Below, one piece after another: positions 50,890 through 60,398 of a stretch of 64,000 nucleotides of DNA (the first letter of the stretch is position 1; each line of letters begins with the position of its first letter). Below the pieces are notes generated by a model, which saw only the letters and a list, made by a program, of their open reading frames with translations, searched no databases and was not told the DNA's origin. The stretch spans positions 1-64,000 of the forward strand of contig NZ_CBRF02000008.1 in assembly GCF_000470315.2 (NCBI RefSeq). The letters are read 5' to 3'. The stretch is from Psychromonas sp. SP041. GTDB taxonomy: Bacteria > Pseudomonadota > Gammaproteobacteria > Enterobacterales > Psychromonadaceae. The position numbers and the translations under genes were made by a program.

Positions 50890-53226
50890 ATGCGACCTTG
50901 GTTTACCAGTAAAAATGCCATTGTAATAGCTAGTATAATGTTACTAGGGTATCTGCTGTTAATTTTAACGGTCACTAATATCGGACAAAAAAAATTAGAA
51001 GAAGCAAAATACAACGAATTACATTTAAAAGTAGATCATTATGCAGAATTATTAAGCAACTATTTTGACCTTGCCAAACGTAACTTAACTATTATTTCAA
51101 CAGATAAAACAGTCATCACTTATTTTGCGAATAAGAACTCAGGTATGTCGATAACCTATGGGTTAGGGGCAAGTTTGTTTAATGTTGAAAATGCACTGCA
51201 AAAACAAGTTTTACAGCAAAACAAAAAATTAAATCCTGTTTTTTCTCGTATTTCATTATTAGCATTAGATGGATCCATTATTGCTGATAGTGACAAAAAT
51301 AATAATACATTTAACGATGCTGATATTAACTTATTAGCATTGAAGGATATAGATCAAAAAATCCTTATCGACGATAGCCAAAAAGAAATCCTTATTCGTT
51401 TGTCGACGACGATATATTTTAATTATCAACCCATTGCAGTCTTAATAGCTGAGTTTGATAAATCACTCATTATCTCATTGGTCACTGCTCAAGAATATGA
51501 AGGCAGCGGCAGCCATATTACATTAAGAAGTGAGTATGGTGACCTATTCATTTGGGACTCATTAGCCCATTCACAAAAAGACAATACCAAACATGTTCAT
51601 GATGATCCCCAACATAGTTTTAATTTAAAATCCGAGATTGTAGATACGCCTTTTGTGTTAGAAACTTGGTTTGAAAGTATTAATAATGCAGATCTATTTA
51701 CGTCTAAATGGTTTGTTTTAGTTATTTCTTTATTAGCTATCCCAGTCTTTTTAAGCCTATATTATTTATTTTATATCGATCGTAAAAACACCCGACTTAA
51801 TACGCAAATAAACAACTCCACCAAACGCCGAGAAGAGCTCTTGGTACATAATGAATTATTAGAAAAAGAAGTTATAAAGCGTAAATGCTCTGAAGAGAAA
51901 TTAGCTTATCAAGCAACACATGATTCATTAACCGCTTTGCCCAACCGAAGCTATAGCTTACAAAAGTTAAACTACGCAATAGATTGTTGTGAGCGCAGTA
52001 ATAAGAAAGTATTACTGATGTATATAGACTTAGACAATTTTAAACAAATCAACGATACATTAGGCCATGCTGCAGGCGATATAATACTGCAAGAAACAAG
52101 TAAACGCCTGATTGATGCTTTGCGTAAAACAGATACTGTAGCGCGCCTGAGTGGGGATGAGTTCATGGTGGTAATACATGAACTAGAAGACCGACAACAA
52201 GCGACGAAACTGGCCACTAAAATACTTCATTTATTTGAGAAGCCTTTTCAAATAGACAAACACCTCATACACACGACAACGAGCATTGGATTGGCGATGT
52301 ATCCTGACGATGCTAGCAATGCAGAAACACTACTAAAAAGTGCGGATATGGCCCTCTATAAAGTGAAAGGCAATGGGCGCAATAACTTTAATTTCTATGA
52401 ATCTAAAATGAATGATGAAGTAAATCGTAAGGTTTCCATTAATATTCGTCTACATAAAGCAATTCAAGAAAAAACATTAGAGATGTACTACCAACCTTTA
52501 ATAGACCTCACGACACAAAAAATTATAGGTGCAGAAGCGTTAATGCGTTGGACTGATAGTGAGCTGGGTTTTGTGCCGCCAGATGAATTTATCGCGATTG
52601 CAGAAAAAAACAATTTAATAGAGCAGTTAGGCAGTTTTGCTTTACATACCGCCGCTGCTCAAGCCGCACAATGGCAAGCAATCACACCTTTACAAATAGC
52701 CGTTAATTTTTCCAGTGTACAATTTAGAAACTGTGAGAAGTTATTAACTGAAATTCAACAAGTACTAATAGAAACAGGGCTACCGTCGAATAAACTAGAT
52801 GTGGAAGTCACTGAAAGCTTGCTAATCAACCAAGAAGGCGAGTTATTTGATATGTTGAAATCGCTACGCAATATGGGTGTTGAACTTAGTATTGATGATT
52901 TTGGAACGGGTTATTCAGCACTGAGTTATTTACAAAAGTTTTCATTCACTAAACTAAAAATTGATCGTGCGTTTATTATGAATTTAACTAAAAATAAAGC
53001 GGATCAGTCACTGGTTACCGCGATTATTGCCATGGCCAAAGCGTTGAACCTGAAAGTGGTTGCAGAGGGAATTGAAGAGGAGCAACAAAAACAGTTTTTG
53101 ATTGATGTTGATTGTGAATATGGGCAAGGCTACTTATTTAGCCCACCCATAACAGCTGATAAATTTGAAGCATTGTTACGCGAACAATCGGACTCAGATT
53201 GTGCGATAAGCCAATACACTATATAA
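50890..53226 (+). CDS. Membrane GGDEF-EAL protein (c-di-GMP turnover)
   Basis: 778 residues from the ATG at 50890: AAGG lies 6 nt before it but directly abuts the other ATG at 50884. Membrane helices at about 10-30 and 275-295 enclose a periplasmic Cache-like domain. GGDEF domain: SGDEF at 421-425 with an RxxD inhibition site five residues upstream. EAL domain: EAL at 549-551, DDFGTGYS at 669-676. Both halves look intact, so cyclase and phosphodiesterase activity are both possible. Pairing with the binding protein suggests ligand control. Confidence 0.93.
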   Translation: MRPWFTSKNAIVIASIMLLGYLLLILTVTNIGQKKLEEAKYNELHLKVDHYAELLSNYFDLAKRNLTIISTDKTVITYFANKNSGMSITYGLGASLFNVENALQKQVLQQNKKLNPVFSRISLLALDGSIIADSDKNNNTFNDADINLLALKDIDQKILIDDSQKEILIRLSTTIYFNYQPIAVLIAEFDKSLIISLVTAQEYEGSGSHITLRSEYGDLFIWDSLAHSQKDNTKHVHDDPQHSFNLKSEIVDTPFVLETWFESINNADLFTSKWFVLVISLLAIPVFLSLYYLFYIDRKNTRLNTQINNSTKRREELLVHNELLEKEVIKRKCSEEKLAYQATHDSLTALPNRSYSLQKLNYAIDCCERSNKKVLLMYIDLDNFKQINDTLGHAAGDIILQETSKRLIDALRKTDTVARLSGDEFMVVIHELEDRQQATKLATKILHLFEKPFQIDKHLIHTTTSIGLAMYPDDASNAETLLKSADMALYKVKGNGRNNFNFYESKMNDEVNRKVSINIRLHKAIQEKTLEMYYQPLIDLTTQKIIGAEALMRWTDSELGFVPPDEFIAIAEKNNLIEQLGSFALHTAAAQAAQWQAITPLQIAVNFSSVQFRNCEKLLTEIQQVLIETGLPSNKLDVEVTESLLINQEGELFDMLKSLRNMGVELSIDDFGTGYSALSYLQKFSFTKLKIDRAFIMNLTKNKADQSLVTAIIAMAKALNLKVVAEGIEEEQQKQFLIDVDCEYGQGYLFSPPITADKFEALLREQSDSDCAISQYTI

Positions 53227-53300
53227 ACATATAAGCATTCACTCGATATAAAGTATATTCAGTATTAAAGCTTAAACAACTGAGCAAATTTGTTATTACG

Positions 53301-53326
53301 AGCGAGGTCATTTAACCTAGCTCGCT
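53301..53326. terminator. Hairpin between convergent GGDEF-EAL and FrnE genes
   Basis: AGCGAGGT and ACCTAGCTCGCT form an imperfect stem. There is no clear T run on either strand. Confidence 0.45.
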
Positions 53327-53337
53327 AATGTAAATTA

Positions 53338-53985
53338 TCAAAGTTCTGCTAATAGCTCAGTTAATACTTGCTTATAAGCTTCAACAGGTTGTGCACCAGA
53401 CAATGCACTACTACGGTTAAATACCACCGCTGGTACGGCTGAAATACCTAAACCTTGCCAAAACCTTTCGTGTTCTATAACTTGTTCACGATATTTAGCT
53501 TCTTCTAACCTCGCTCCAGCTTGCTTTACATCTAACCCAATTTTATTCACTACATCAAGTAGTGTTTCACGATTAGAGACATCTTTTTGATCAGTGAACG
53601 CCGCCGTAAAAAAAGCAATTTTTAGTTCAGTTTGCTTACCATGCTCATAAGCATATTCTAATAAAATATGAGCATCACGTGTGTTCACTATTTTCATTTT
53701 TTCAAAAAAGTTAAAAGTAAAACCAACTTCAGCGCCTCGTTGGCTAATATTAATTCTAGCTTTGTCACTTTCTTCTCGTGATGAACCATACTTCTCAGCA
53801 ACATGCTCACGTAAATCTTGGCCTTCTGGCGGCATATTTGGGTTTAATTCAAAAGGTTGCCATTGCAACTCAATCTTATCTGCAACACCTAACTCATCAA
53901 TTGCAGTTTGCAGGTTTTTATAACCAATGATGCACCAAGGGCAAACAACATCAGAAACAACATCTAACTGAATTTTATTACTCAT
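53338..53985 (-). CDS. DsbA-family oxidoreductase, FrnE-like
   Basis: 215 residues from the ATG at 53985 with GAGG upstream; the longer frame to 54024 has no ribosome site. C15-PW-C18 (SDVVCPWCIIGYKNL) at the start of a thioredoxin-like fold with a helical insert, and SAVPAVVFN as the cis-Pro loop. No signal peptide, so cytosolic. The FrnE family has disulfide or isomerase activity linked to oxidative stress. A TetR-type palindrome is upstream. Confidence 0.9.
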   Translation of the reverse strand: MSNKIQLDVVSDVVCPWCIIGYKNLQTAIDELGVADKIELQWQPFELNPNMPPEGQDLREHVAEKYGSSREESDKARINISQRGAEVGFTFNFFEKMKIVNTRDAHILLEYAYEHGKQTELKIAFFTAAFTDQKDVSNRETLLDVVNKIGLDVKQAGARLEEAKYREQVIEHERFWQGLGISAVPAVVFNRSSALSGAQPVEAYKQVLTELLAEL

Positions 53986-54083
53986 AACAACCTCATATAA
54001 TGTATTTTGCCAACATAACCCCAAACGATTCTAAAAATCGAAAAAGGGGATTAGCATGATTAACATCTAATATAACCACATAA

Positions 54084-54095
54084 GAACGATCGTTC
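54084..54095. promoter_or_regulatory. Perfect palindrome upstream of the FrnE-like gene
   Basis: GAACGATCGTTC, 12 bp, about 100 nt upstream of the start. It is the style of TetR-family operators. No TetR gene is in view. The rest of the 457-nt spacer (53986-54442) is A+T-rich and holds the promoter of the alginate lyase gene. Confidence 0.5.
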
Positions 54096-54442
54096 AACGT
54101 TTTGTTAAAACAAAGTCTATTTTGAAATTTAAAACTGAAGAAGACGAAAAATAATAAAAAATTAAGACCAATATAGTTAATTCAAACCAAAACCACAGCC
54201 TAAAGGGTGACCAAGATCCGTAGTGACAACACACTGAAATTACGAATAAAAGTGATACAAAGCTCATAAACAGCACCACTATTGTATTATTTTATGATTA
54301 ATATCCAACTTTATAAAAACCTGATTTGTACAAAAACAAACCAAAGATAAGCTGTTTCCCACTTGCTAAAGGCCATTAGCAAAAAAATAAAATGATTAAC
54401 GACTACATTAATTTCACTGATACGAATAAAAAGGGCTCACCA

Positions 54443-55240
54443 ATGAAGCAGTTTAACAAAAAGGTTTCTCTCTCAATCGCAGCAGTTGCAACATCAGTTT
54501 TTTTGCTACCGATGCAAGCAATAGCAGACTCTGCACCTTATGATTATGGTACTAAATACCAATCAGTATTGAATGATTCTAAACTTCAAGCGCCAGACAG
54601 TTCAACAGTGGCGGTTGCACAGGGTGATTTTGAAGGTGCTTACAATGAGTATTTTTATATTCCTAGCAGTGGCAATAAATGGTTAACATTTCAAATTGGT
54701 CCAGATGAAAAGATGCGATCTGAATTACGCCAAATGGAGAATTGGTACACGAGTGATACAAGCTACAATAAAATGATTGGCGAAGTATTGCTGCTCGAAA
54801 AAGGCACGGCAGATGAAGTAACATTAATGCAAATTCATGATGATGCTAATGCAGCGGTAGACGAAGGCGAAGATAAAATCAACAAACCATTGGTGCGTAT
54901 TGCTTGGCTTGAAGAGCAAAAGGAAACAGGTGCATCATCAAAAACCTATGATTCATATTTTGCAATCGTAAAAACAGGTACTTGTGCTTCAAGCTGTAGT
55001 GATTATGTGAAATATAAATTAGCGGATTACTCTGCAACAGAAGCCGTGAAATTTGAGATTAAAGTAGCCAACAACAAATTAACAATTAAAGTTAACGGTG
55101 TTGCCCATGAAGCGTTTAATAATTTTGATGTAAGTTACTGGGACGGCCTACCGAGTTACTTTAAAGCAGGTGCTTACATTCAGTCAGATACATCACCAGA
55201 TGTTGAAGTTCAGTTCTCTAGTTTAAAATATTACGACTAA
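54443..55240 (+). CDS. Secreted alginate lyase, PL7 family
   Basis: 265 residues from the ATG at 54443 (AAGGG 8 nt upstream). Signal peptide 1-28 (AIA-DS), no lipobox. The three PL7 motifs are present: RSELRQM (92-98), QIH (130-132) and YFKAGAYIQ (239-247), which give the catalytic His and Tyr. QIH rather than QVH usually goes with preference for G or mixed blocks. C181 and C185 may form a disulfide. It cuts alginate by beta-elimination outside the cell; type II secretion is a possible exit route. Confidence 0.93.
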   Translation: MKQFNKKVSLSIAAVATSVFLLPMQAIADSAPYDYGTKYQSVLNDSKLQAPDSSTVAVAQGDFEGAYNEYFYIPSSGNKWLTFQIGPDEKMRSELRQMENWYTSDTSYNKMIGEVLLLEKGTADEVTLMQIHDDANAAVDEGEDKINKPLVRIAWLEEQKETGASSKTYDSYFAIVKTGTCASSCSDYVKYKLADYSATEAVKFEIKVANNKLTIKVNGVAHEAFNNFDVSYWDGLPSYFKAGAYIQSDTSPDVEVQFSSLKYYD

Positions 55241-55350
55241 ATTTGATCATAATCACAAGGGTCTAATAGGCCCTTATGATGATGATTAAGTAACGTTAAT
55301 CTCAAGATCCCATTACTCACCAACATCAATCAATATAGATAATTAATGAT

Positions 55351-56754
55351 ATGACATTATTAAAACACCCTCTTTTTATCATTTCTATATTAGTCTTAAT
55401 AACGCTATTTTCTTTCACTTCTTCTGCAAACATCTTTACGGGAGGAGAAGAAAAGATATTGCCTAGAAAAGAAAAAAATAACATAGGACAAAAAAATCGA
55501 GTGCCTGCTAAACAAGAAAAAGTGGTAACTCACAAACAAAATACCGTAGAAATAGACACAGCAACTGATATACAAACAAATACCCTTTATACCGAATTTG
55601 TAGATATTTTACAGATAAGCGACAAATCAGCGCAACAACTCTGGCTACAATTGCTATTCCAACAACAGATCCAAAAAAGCCCTACTAACTTAATTACATT
55701 TTTAGCTAGTTTAGATGAGAAGAGGCAAAGAGATATTGCTTATTATGCAGCGCTTACCGTTTGGGTTGAAACTGACTTAAAAGGATTCAAACAATGGCAG
55801 CCTTTTATTATTAAAGATGACAGCACAGATAAAGCTTACGCAGCAATATCAGTATTGCCCGCATCCAAAATCGATATTTCAAGTGCATTACTTTGGGTAA
55901 GTCATATTCAATCAACAAACTTACGTGACACAACAATCCAACAGATAATAACAGAGCGTGCGCCTTACCAAGGCGAAAAATTAATCCGTTGGGCTTTATC
56001 TCACGAGCAACATAAAAACCACTTAAATACTATATACAACAATATTAGCCATCACTCTCCAACCCAGGCTTTACAGTTATTTAATGAAGTAGAAACGGAA
56101 GAAATACAACTACAAAAAAATATCTTAATGCAAATTGGTTTATCGTTACCTATTAATAAAATCGATGACTCTTTAATAACTGCAATAGAAATGATGCAAA
56201 ATAAGGACTTACGTGAGTTTATGTCACATATAGCATTACCACGATTAATTAAAAGTGGCAGAATTAACAATATAGATCAGTTATTACAAGCCGTTTATTC
56301 AGCTAAAGCATACCCAATACAACAAAGTCGACTGGTCGCTAAATGGGCCAAAACAGCACCAGAAATAGCAATACAATACAGTGAAACAATAAAGTCAGAT
56401 AAACAACGTAAAATAGCGATGGCTTCAGTAATAAAAGAGTGGGCGATAAGTGACATTCAAATAGCAAATGAATGGCTTAATCAACAAAGCCAATGGGATG
56501 ATGTAGAACTCGCAGCAGTTAAAATAGCCACTATTGCTGCTTCATCTAACGAATCAATAGAGATTGCTTTGCAATGGTTACCTTTTATTAAAACAGCTAC
56601 ACTACAAAATGAAACACAACAAAGAGTGATTAAAATTTGGTATCGCTATGATCAGCAAAGTGCTCTGAATTATCTAGACCAAACCAACTTATTAACCTTT
56701 CAACAAAAAACGACAATGAATAACGCCTTAACTAAAACACTTTCTAAGTATTAA
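55351..56754 (+). CDS. Exported helical-repeat protein of unknown function
   Basis: 467 residues. The N-terminal hydrophobic segment (about 7-27) looks like a signal or anchor. A Lys/Glu-rich linker follows, and then alpha-helical repeats, several with the pattern W...A...A (ALTVWVETD, RWALSHEQ, VAKWAKTAPEIA, IKEWAISDIQIA), suggesting a TPR/HEAT-like solenoid. No clear family. It lies between the first lyase and the MATE gene; no strong ribosome site. Confidence 0.7.
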   Translation: MTLLKHPLFIISILVLITLFSFTSSANIFTGGEEKILPRKEKNNIGQKNRVPAKQEKVVTHKQNTVEIDTATDIQTNTLYTEFVDILQISDKSAQQLWLQLLFQQQIQKSPTNLITFLASLDEKRQRDIAYYAALTVWVETDLKGFKQWQPFIIKDDSTDKAYAAISVLPASKIDISSALLWVSHIQSTNLRDTTIQQIITERAPYQGEKLIRWALSHEQHKNHLNTIYNNISHHSPTQALQLFNEVETEEIQLQKNILMQIGLSLPINKIDDSLITAIEMMQNKDLREFMSHIALPRLIKSGRINNIDQLLQAVYSAKAYPIQQSRLVAKWAKTAPEIAIQYSETIKSDKQRKIAMASVIKEWAISDIQIANEWLNQQSQWDDVELAAVKIATIAASSNESIEIALQWLPFIKTATLQNETQQRVIKIWYRYDQQSALNYLDQTNLLTFQQKTTMNNALTKTLSKY

Positions 56755-57017
56755 ATAGGTACAAATTAGGCACCAATTCCTTAAAGAATGAAAGTAATCA
56801 AAGTGTCGATAAATTAAAACTATTATAATACTATTAAACGTAGTTTCAGCCAGTTACTATTATGATAATGACAGTGAAGTATGCTGATATAAAGAGTCGT
56901 TTTATTAACATTATCTAAAAAACAATTATCACTGACAATTAAACATAGCTAACAATTGGATATTATTAACAAAATTGAGCTGTGATTTCTTTATTGCTAT
57001 TAAGTTAAGGTTTATCT

Positions 57018-58391
57018 GTGTCTTCCCAATCCTATGTCAAAAAGAACCTATCTCTCGCTTGGCCATTAGCGCTAAACGGTTTATTAATGCAGTCGATGCT
57101 AATGATAGATACTTTATTAGTCTCCCCTTTAGGCGAAATCCCTTTAGCTGCAATGGGTATATCCACCGCGATTGTTGCTGCAATTCTGGGGATTCAAATG
57201 GCGTTGGCCAATGGTACACAATTGGTATTGAGCCGTGCTGTAGGAGCCGGAAATCAAGTGTCATTATCTAAAGGACTTTGGTCTGGGATGTTTATTAATA
57301 GCTCTGTTGCACTGCTTTTTTGGGTTCTATTAACATTTTTCGACCTTCCTCTAATAGCGGTATTAACTGACAATATACCCCTACATCAAGAGATTTCAGA
57401 TTACTTAAATATATCAAAATACATCATACTGTTTACTGCTATTACACAAGTAATGATTGCTTTATTCAATGGCTTGGGGAAAACTAAAATTCCTTTTAAA
57501 GGTTACCTTATTGAGTTACCAATCAATGCGTTATTCTCTTATGTGTTAATACATGGTTACTCTTTTTCAGAGGGAGTTACATTAACAGGCTTAGGCGTTC
57601 AAGGAGCGGCGATAGGTAGTATAATCGCCATAACAGTTCGTATGATTTACCTCGGTTTATACGTATATATAGACCCAGACTTAATGCTAACTACGCCACG
57701 CCGAGACATTTCAATGCTGCGTAATATACGCTCACACTTTATTGAAATTTTTCCGATTGCAGCCAACGTCACCATTCTATTAATTGGTGCTACCATCTAT
57801 CAATTATTATATTCACAATTAGATATTAATGCTTATGTAGCAATAACATTAGTCATGCCTTGGATCAGAGCGGGTACACAGTTTATAGCGGCATGGTCTC
57901 ATTCTTCTGCCATCACTATCAGCCAAGCTATTGGCTCTAAAAAGATGGATGACTTAACCAAAAATGTAGATACCAGTATTGATATTGCTGTCATCATTTC
58001 AGCGATATGTGCAGTGCTTTTTGCTATCATGAGCTTGTTTATGGCTGATATTTACCCTGAACTGGATGACACCACCTATCAAGCTTTAGCAGTGATCGCG
58101 CCACTTTATATCTTTTTACCTATTGTACGGGGCTATAATACTGTTCATGGCAATATCTTACGTGCAGTGGGCAAAACAACGGCGGTATTTAAAATCAACT
58201 TCACCGGGCAATGGATTATTTCTATCCCATTATGTGCTTTCATCGTTTTAGGATTAGATGCTTCAATTTTCTGGGCTTTTGCAATACAACCTTTTGAAGA
58301 AGTTGTAAAAGCCATTCCATTCAGGCAGTTAGCAAGAAAATCATTAAAAGAATTTGATTTAGAAAAAGCACAAAAATTAATGTATGACTGA
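57018..58391 (+). CDS. MATE family efflux transporter
   Basis: 457 residues from a GTG (AAGG 7 nt upstream). Twelve membrane helices in two halves, beginning with SLAWPLALNGLLMQSMLMIDTLLVSPLG and ANGTQLVLSRAVGAGN. MATE proteins use Na+ or proton gradients to export drugs or metabolites. Substrate is unknown; its place between two alginate lyase genes may be coincidental. Gene-free stretches of about 260 and 330 bp flank it. Confidence 0.93.
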   Translation: MSSQSYVKKNLSLAWPLALNGLLMQSMLMIDTLLVSPLGEIPLAAMGISTAIVAAILGIQMALANGTQLVLSRAVGAGNQVSLSKGLWSGMFINSSVALLFWVLLTFFDLPLIAVLTDNIPLHQEISDYLNISKYIILFTAITQVMIALFNGLGKTKIPFKGYLIELPINALFSYVLIHGYSFSEGVTLTGLGVQGAAIGSIIAITVRMIYLGLYVYIDPDLMLTTPRRDISMLRNIRSHFIEIFPIAANVTILLIGATIYQLLYSQLDINAYVAITLVMPWIRAGTQFIAAWSHSSAITISQAIGSKKMDDLTKNVDTSIDIAVIISAICAVLFAIMSLFMADIYPELDDTTYQALAVIAPLYIFLPIVRGYNTVHGNILRAVGKTTAVFKINFTGQWIISIPLCAFIVLGLDASIFWAFAIQPFEEVVKAIPFRQLARKSLKEFDLEKAQKLMYD

Positions 58392-58630
58392 CCTTAACGC
58401 ATGATTGTAATTAGATTATGCACAACTGAGGATTACTTTTGCATTCGTATGCTCTGCCATGATTTATTCGATAAAACGGCATTATTTAAACGCCAATAAA
58501 TTAAAATATGATTTAGTAGTCTATAAACTGATTAATAGCGTAACAAACAAAAATAAGCCGATCAACATCTCAAAATTCTGACACAGATATCTCAAATATT
58601 TGATCTAACCATAAGATCTGATTTTTAGTA

Positions 58631-58648
58631 TGTGATCAATCAAACACA
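58631..58648. promoter_or_regulatory. Possible CRP site upstream of the second alginate lyase
   Basis: TGTGATCAATCAAACACA has a perfect left half TGTGA and a weaker right half. It lies about 75-90 nt upstream of the start, a position suited to activation. The rest of the 332-nt spacer (58392-58723) shows nothing else I could name. Confidence 0.4.
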
Positions 58649-58723
58649 TCCCATCAACTTAACTTTCTTTCAAATTACGCCTGATTATTATGTGTGACAA
58701 TAATACATAAAGGGGATTATAAA

Positions 58724-59770
58724 ATGAAAAAAACACTTGTTATTGCTGGTTCACTATTACTCACTCTACCTACTATCGCTTTAGCAGATATTGCTAACAA
58801 TGGCGTATCGTATCCTGTACCTGCAGACAAATTTGATATGACAAATTGGAAAATCACTATTCCTTCAGATATCAACAAAGATGGTAAAGTTGACGAAATC
58901 GAAGGCGTTGCAATGATGAGTTACTCGCACGAAGATTTTTTCTTCTTAGACAAAGACGGTAACATGGTTTTTGAAGTGCAAAATGAAGCGGTCACCACTA
59001 AAAACTCTAAAAATGCTCGTTCAGAGTTACGTCAAATGCCTCGTGGCGCTAAATTCGATATTGACACTGCAGCACCAAAAAATAACTTTGCACTTGCAAG
59101 TAACCTTAAAGCGGCTGACTACAGTAAAGTCGGCGGAACGTTATCTGCAACATTAAAAGTTAACCACGTATCTGTTAATGCAAAATTCCCAGAAAGACCA
59201 GCTGCTCACTCAGTGGTTGTAGGTCAAATTCATGCTAAAAAATACGATGACCAAATCAAAGCAAAAACAGGATTCGGACACGGTAACGAACCACTAAAAA
59301 TATTCTTTAAAAAATTCCCAGATCAAAAATATGGATCAGTTTTCTGGAACTACGAACGTAACCTAGCTAAAAAAGATCCAAACCGTGCAGATATTGCTTA
59401 TCCAATATGGGGTAACACATGGGATAACCTTGCAGCACCAGGTGAAGCAGGTATCGCATTAGGTGAAGAATTTAGCTACGTTGTAGATGTTAAGGGCGAT
59501 ATTATGCACCTTACTTTTGAAACTGCGCGTCACAAAACAGTGACTTATAATATTGACCTAAGCAAAGGTGTTGACGAAAAAGACTCTCCAACGGGTTACG
59601 CACAAGACGCTTTCTACTTCAAAGCGGGTGCATACGGACAGTGTAGTGTAAACGATACACACCCTGTTTGGGGACCTGGTTGTGCTGGTACAGGTGACTT
59701 CGCAGTCGATAAAAAGAACGGCGATTACAATAGCGTAAGCTTCTCTGCACTTAAATTAAACGGTAAATAA
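58724..59770 (+). CDS. Secreted alginate lyase, PL7 family
   Basis: 348 residues from the ATG at 58724 with AGGGGA upstream. Signal peptide 1-21 (ALA-DI). PL7 motifs RSELRQM (99-105), QIH (168-170) and YFKAGAYGQ (298-306). It is larger than the first lyase; the 180-240 insert (GHGNEPLKIFFKKFP...) is typical of the PL7 subfamily with longer loops. C307 and C320 may form a disulfide. QIH again suggests G- or mixed-block use. It has its own terminator. Confidence 0.95.
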   Translation: MKKTLVIAGSLLLTLPTIALADIANNGVSYPVPADKFDMTNWKITIPSDINKDGKVDEIEGVAMMSYSHEDFFFLDKDGNMVFEVQNEAVTTKNSKNARSELRQMPRGAKFDIDTAAPKNNFALASNLKAADYSKVGGTLSATLKVNHVSVNAKFPERPAAHSVVVGQIHAKKYDDQIKAKTGFGHGNEPLKIFFKKFPDQKYGSVFWNYERNLAKKDPNRADIAYPIWGNTWDNLAAPGEAGIALGEEFSYVVDVKGDIMHLTFETARHKTVTYNIDLSKGVDEKDSPTGYAQDAFYFKAGAYGQCSVNDTHPVWGPGCAGTGDFAVDKKNGDYNSVSFSALKLNGK

Positions 59771-59825
59771 ACAGCTATTATAGCGTTATATTACATAACC
59801 CTATTAAGTTAAAAATATCCGACAT

Positions 59826-59860
59826 AAACCGCTTATTTCAATGAAATAAGCGGTTTTTTA
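59826..59860 (+). terminator. Terminator after the second alginate lyase
   Basis: AAACCGCTTATTTCA and TGAAATAAGCGGTTTTTT, long perfect stem and T run. Confidence 0.92.
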
Positions 59861-59962
59861 TATTTTTAATGACACGTAAACATAGAAATAAAGCATCCGC
59901 CTCCAAACCAAATATACCAATGAATAACGTCAATCCTAGTGTTTTAAATTACCAGTGAAGTT

Positions 59963-60300
59963 AGTTTGACTAAAAACACTGTAAGCTAAAGCATGCGCCC
60001 AAGGTCAACACCATTGATAGATGCATCTGCCTTTAATGCTTTGAACTTTACACAAAGGCTAGTTTGACTAAAAACACTGCAAGCTAAAGCATGCGCCCCA
60101 AGGTCAACACCATTAATAGATACATCTGCCTTTAATGCTTTGAACTTTACACAAAGACTAGTTTTACTAAAAACATTGCAAGCTAAAGCATGCGCCCAAG
60201 GTCAATACCTTTAATAGATGTACCTGTCTTTAATGCTTTGAACGTTACACAAAGGCTATTTTTACTAAAAACGCTGCCAACTAAAGCATGTGCTAAGGTA
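59963..60300. repeat. 98/99-bp tandem repeat, 3.4 copies
   Basis: The anchor agtttgactaaaaac recurs at 59963, 60061, 60160 and (diverged) 60258. Each unit contains AAGCTAAAGCATGC and ATGCTTTGAACTT, which could pair. Single-base length changes break all frames, so it is not a coding repeat now. It lies in the 877-bp spacer between the lyase and manA. Confidence 0.85.
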
Positions 60301-60398
60301 AAAACTATAAAAATCGGTATGTTTACTGCTTTGCTGAGAGAGTTGATATCGCCAAATATTTTACCCTGTATTCAAATTTTTTATTGAGCAAACCTTAG

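Noticed and set aside
50890-53226. GGDEF-EAL protein as the LapD receptor for the adhesin at the left edge
   Set aside because: LapD has degenerate GGDEF and EAL motifs; both motifs are intact here and the genes are 49 kb apart. No LapG-like gene is adjacent.
54094-54279. Minus-strand open frame of 61 codons, hydrophobic
   Set aside because: It could be a small membrane protein, but no ribosome site precedes the GTG or the inner ATG, and no family likeness was seen.
60190-60387. Plus-strand open frame of 65 codons across the tandem repeat
   Set aside because: It begins within the 98/99-bp repeat, where neighbouring units are frameshifted, and it has no ribosome site.
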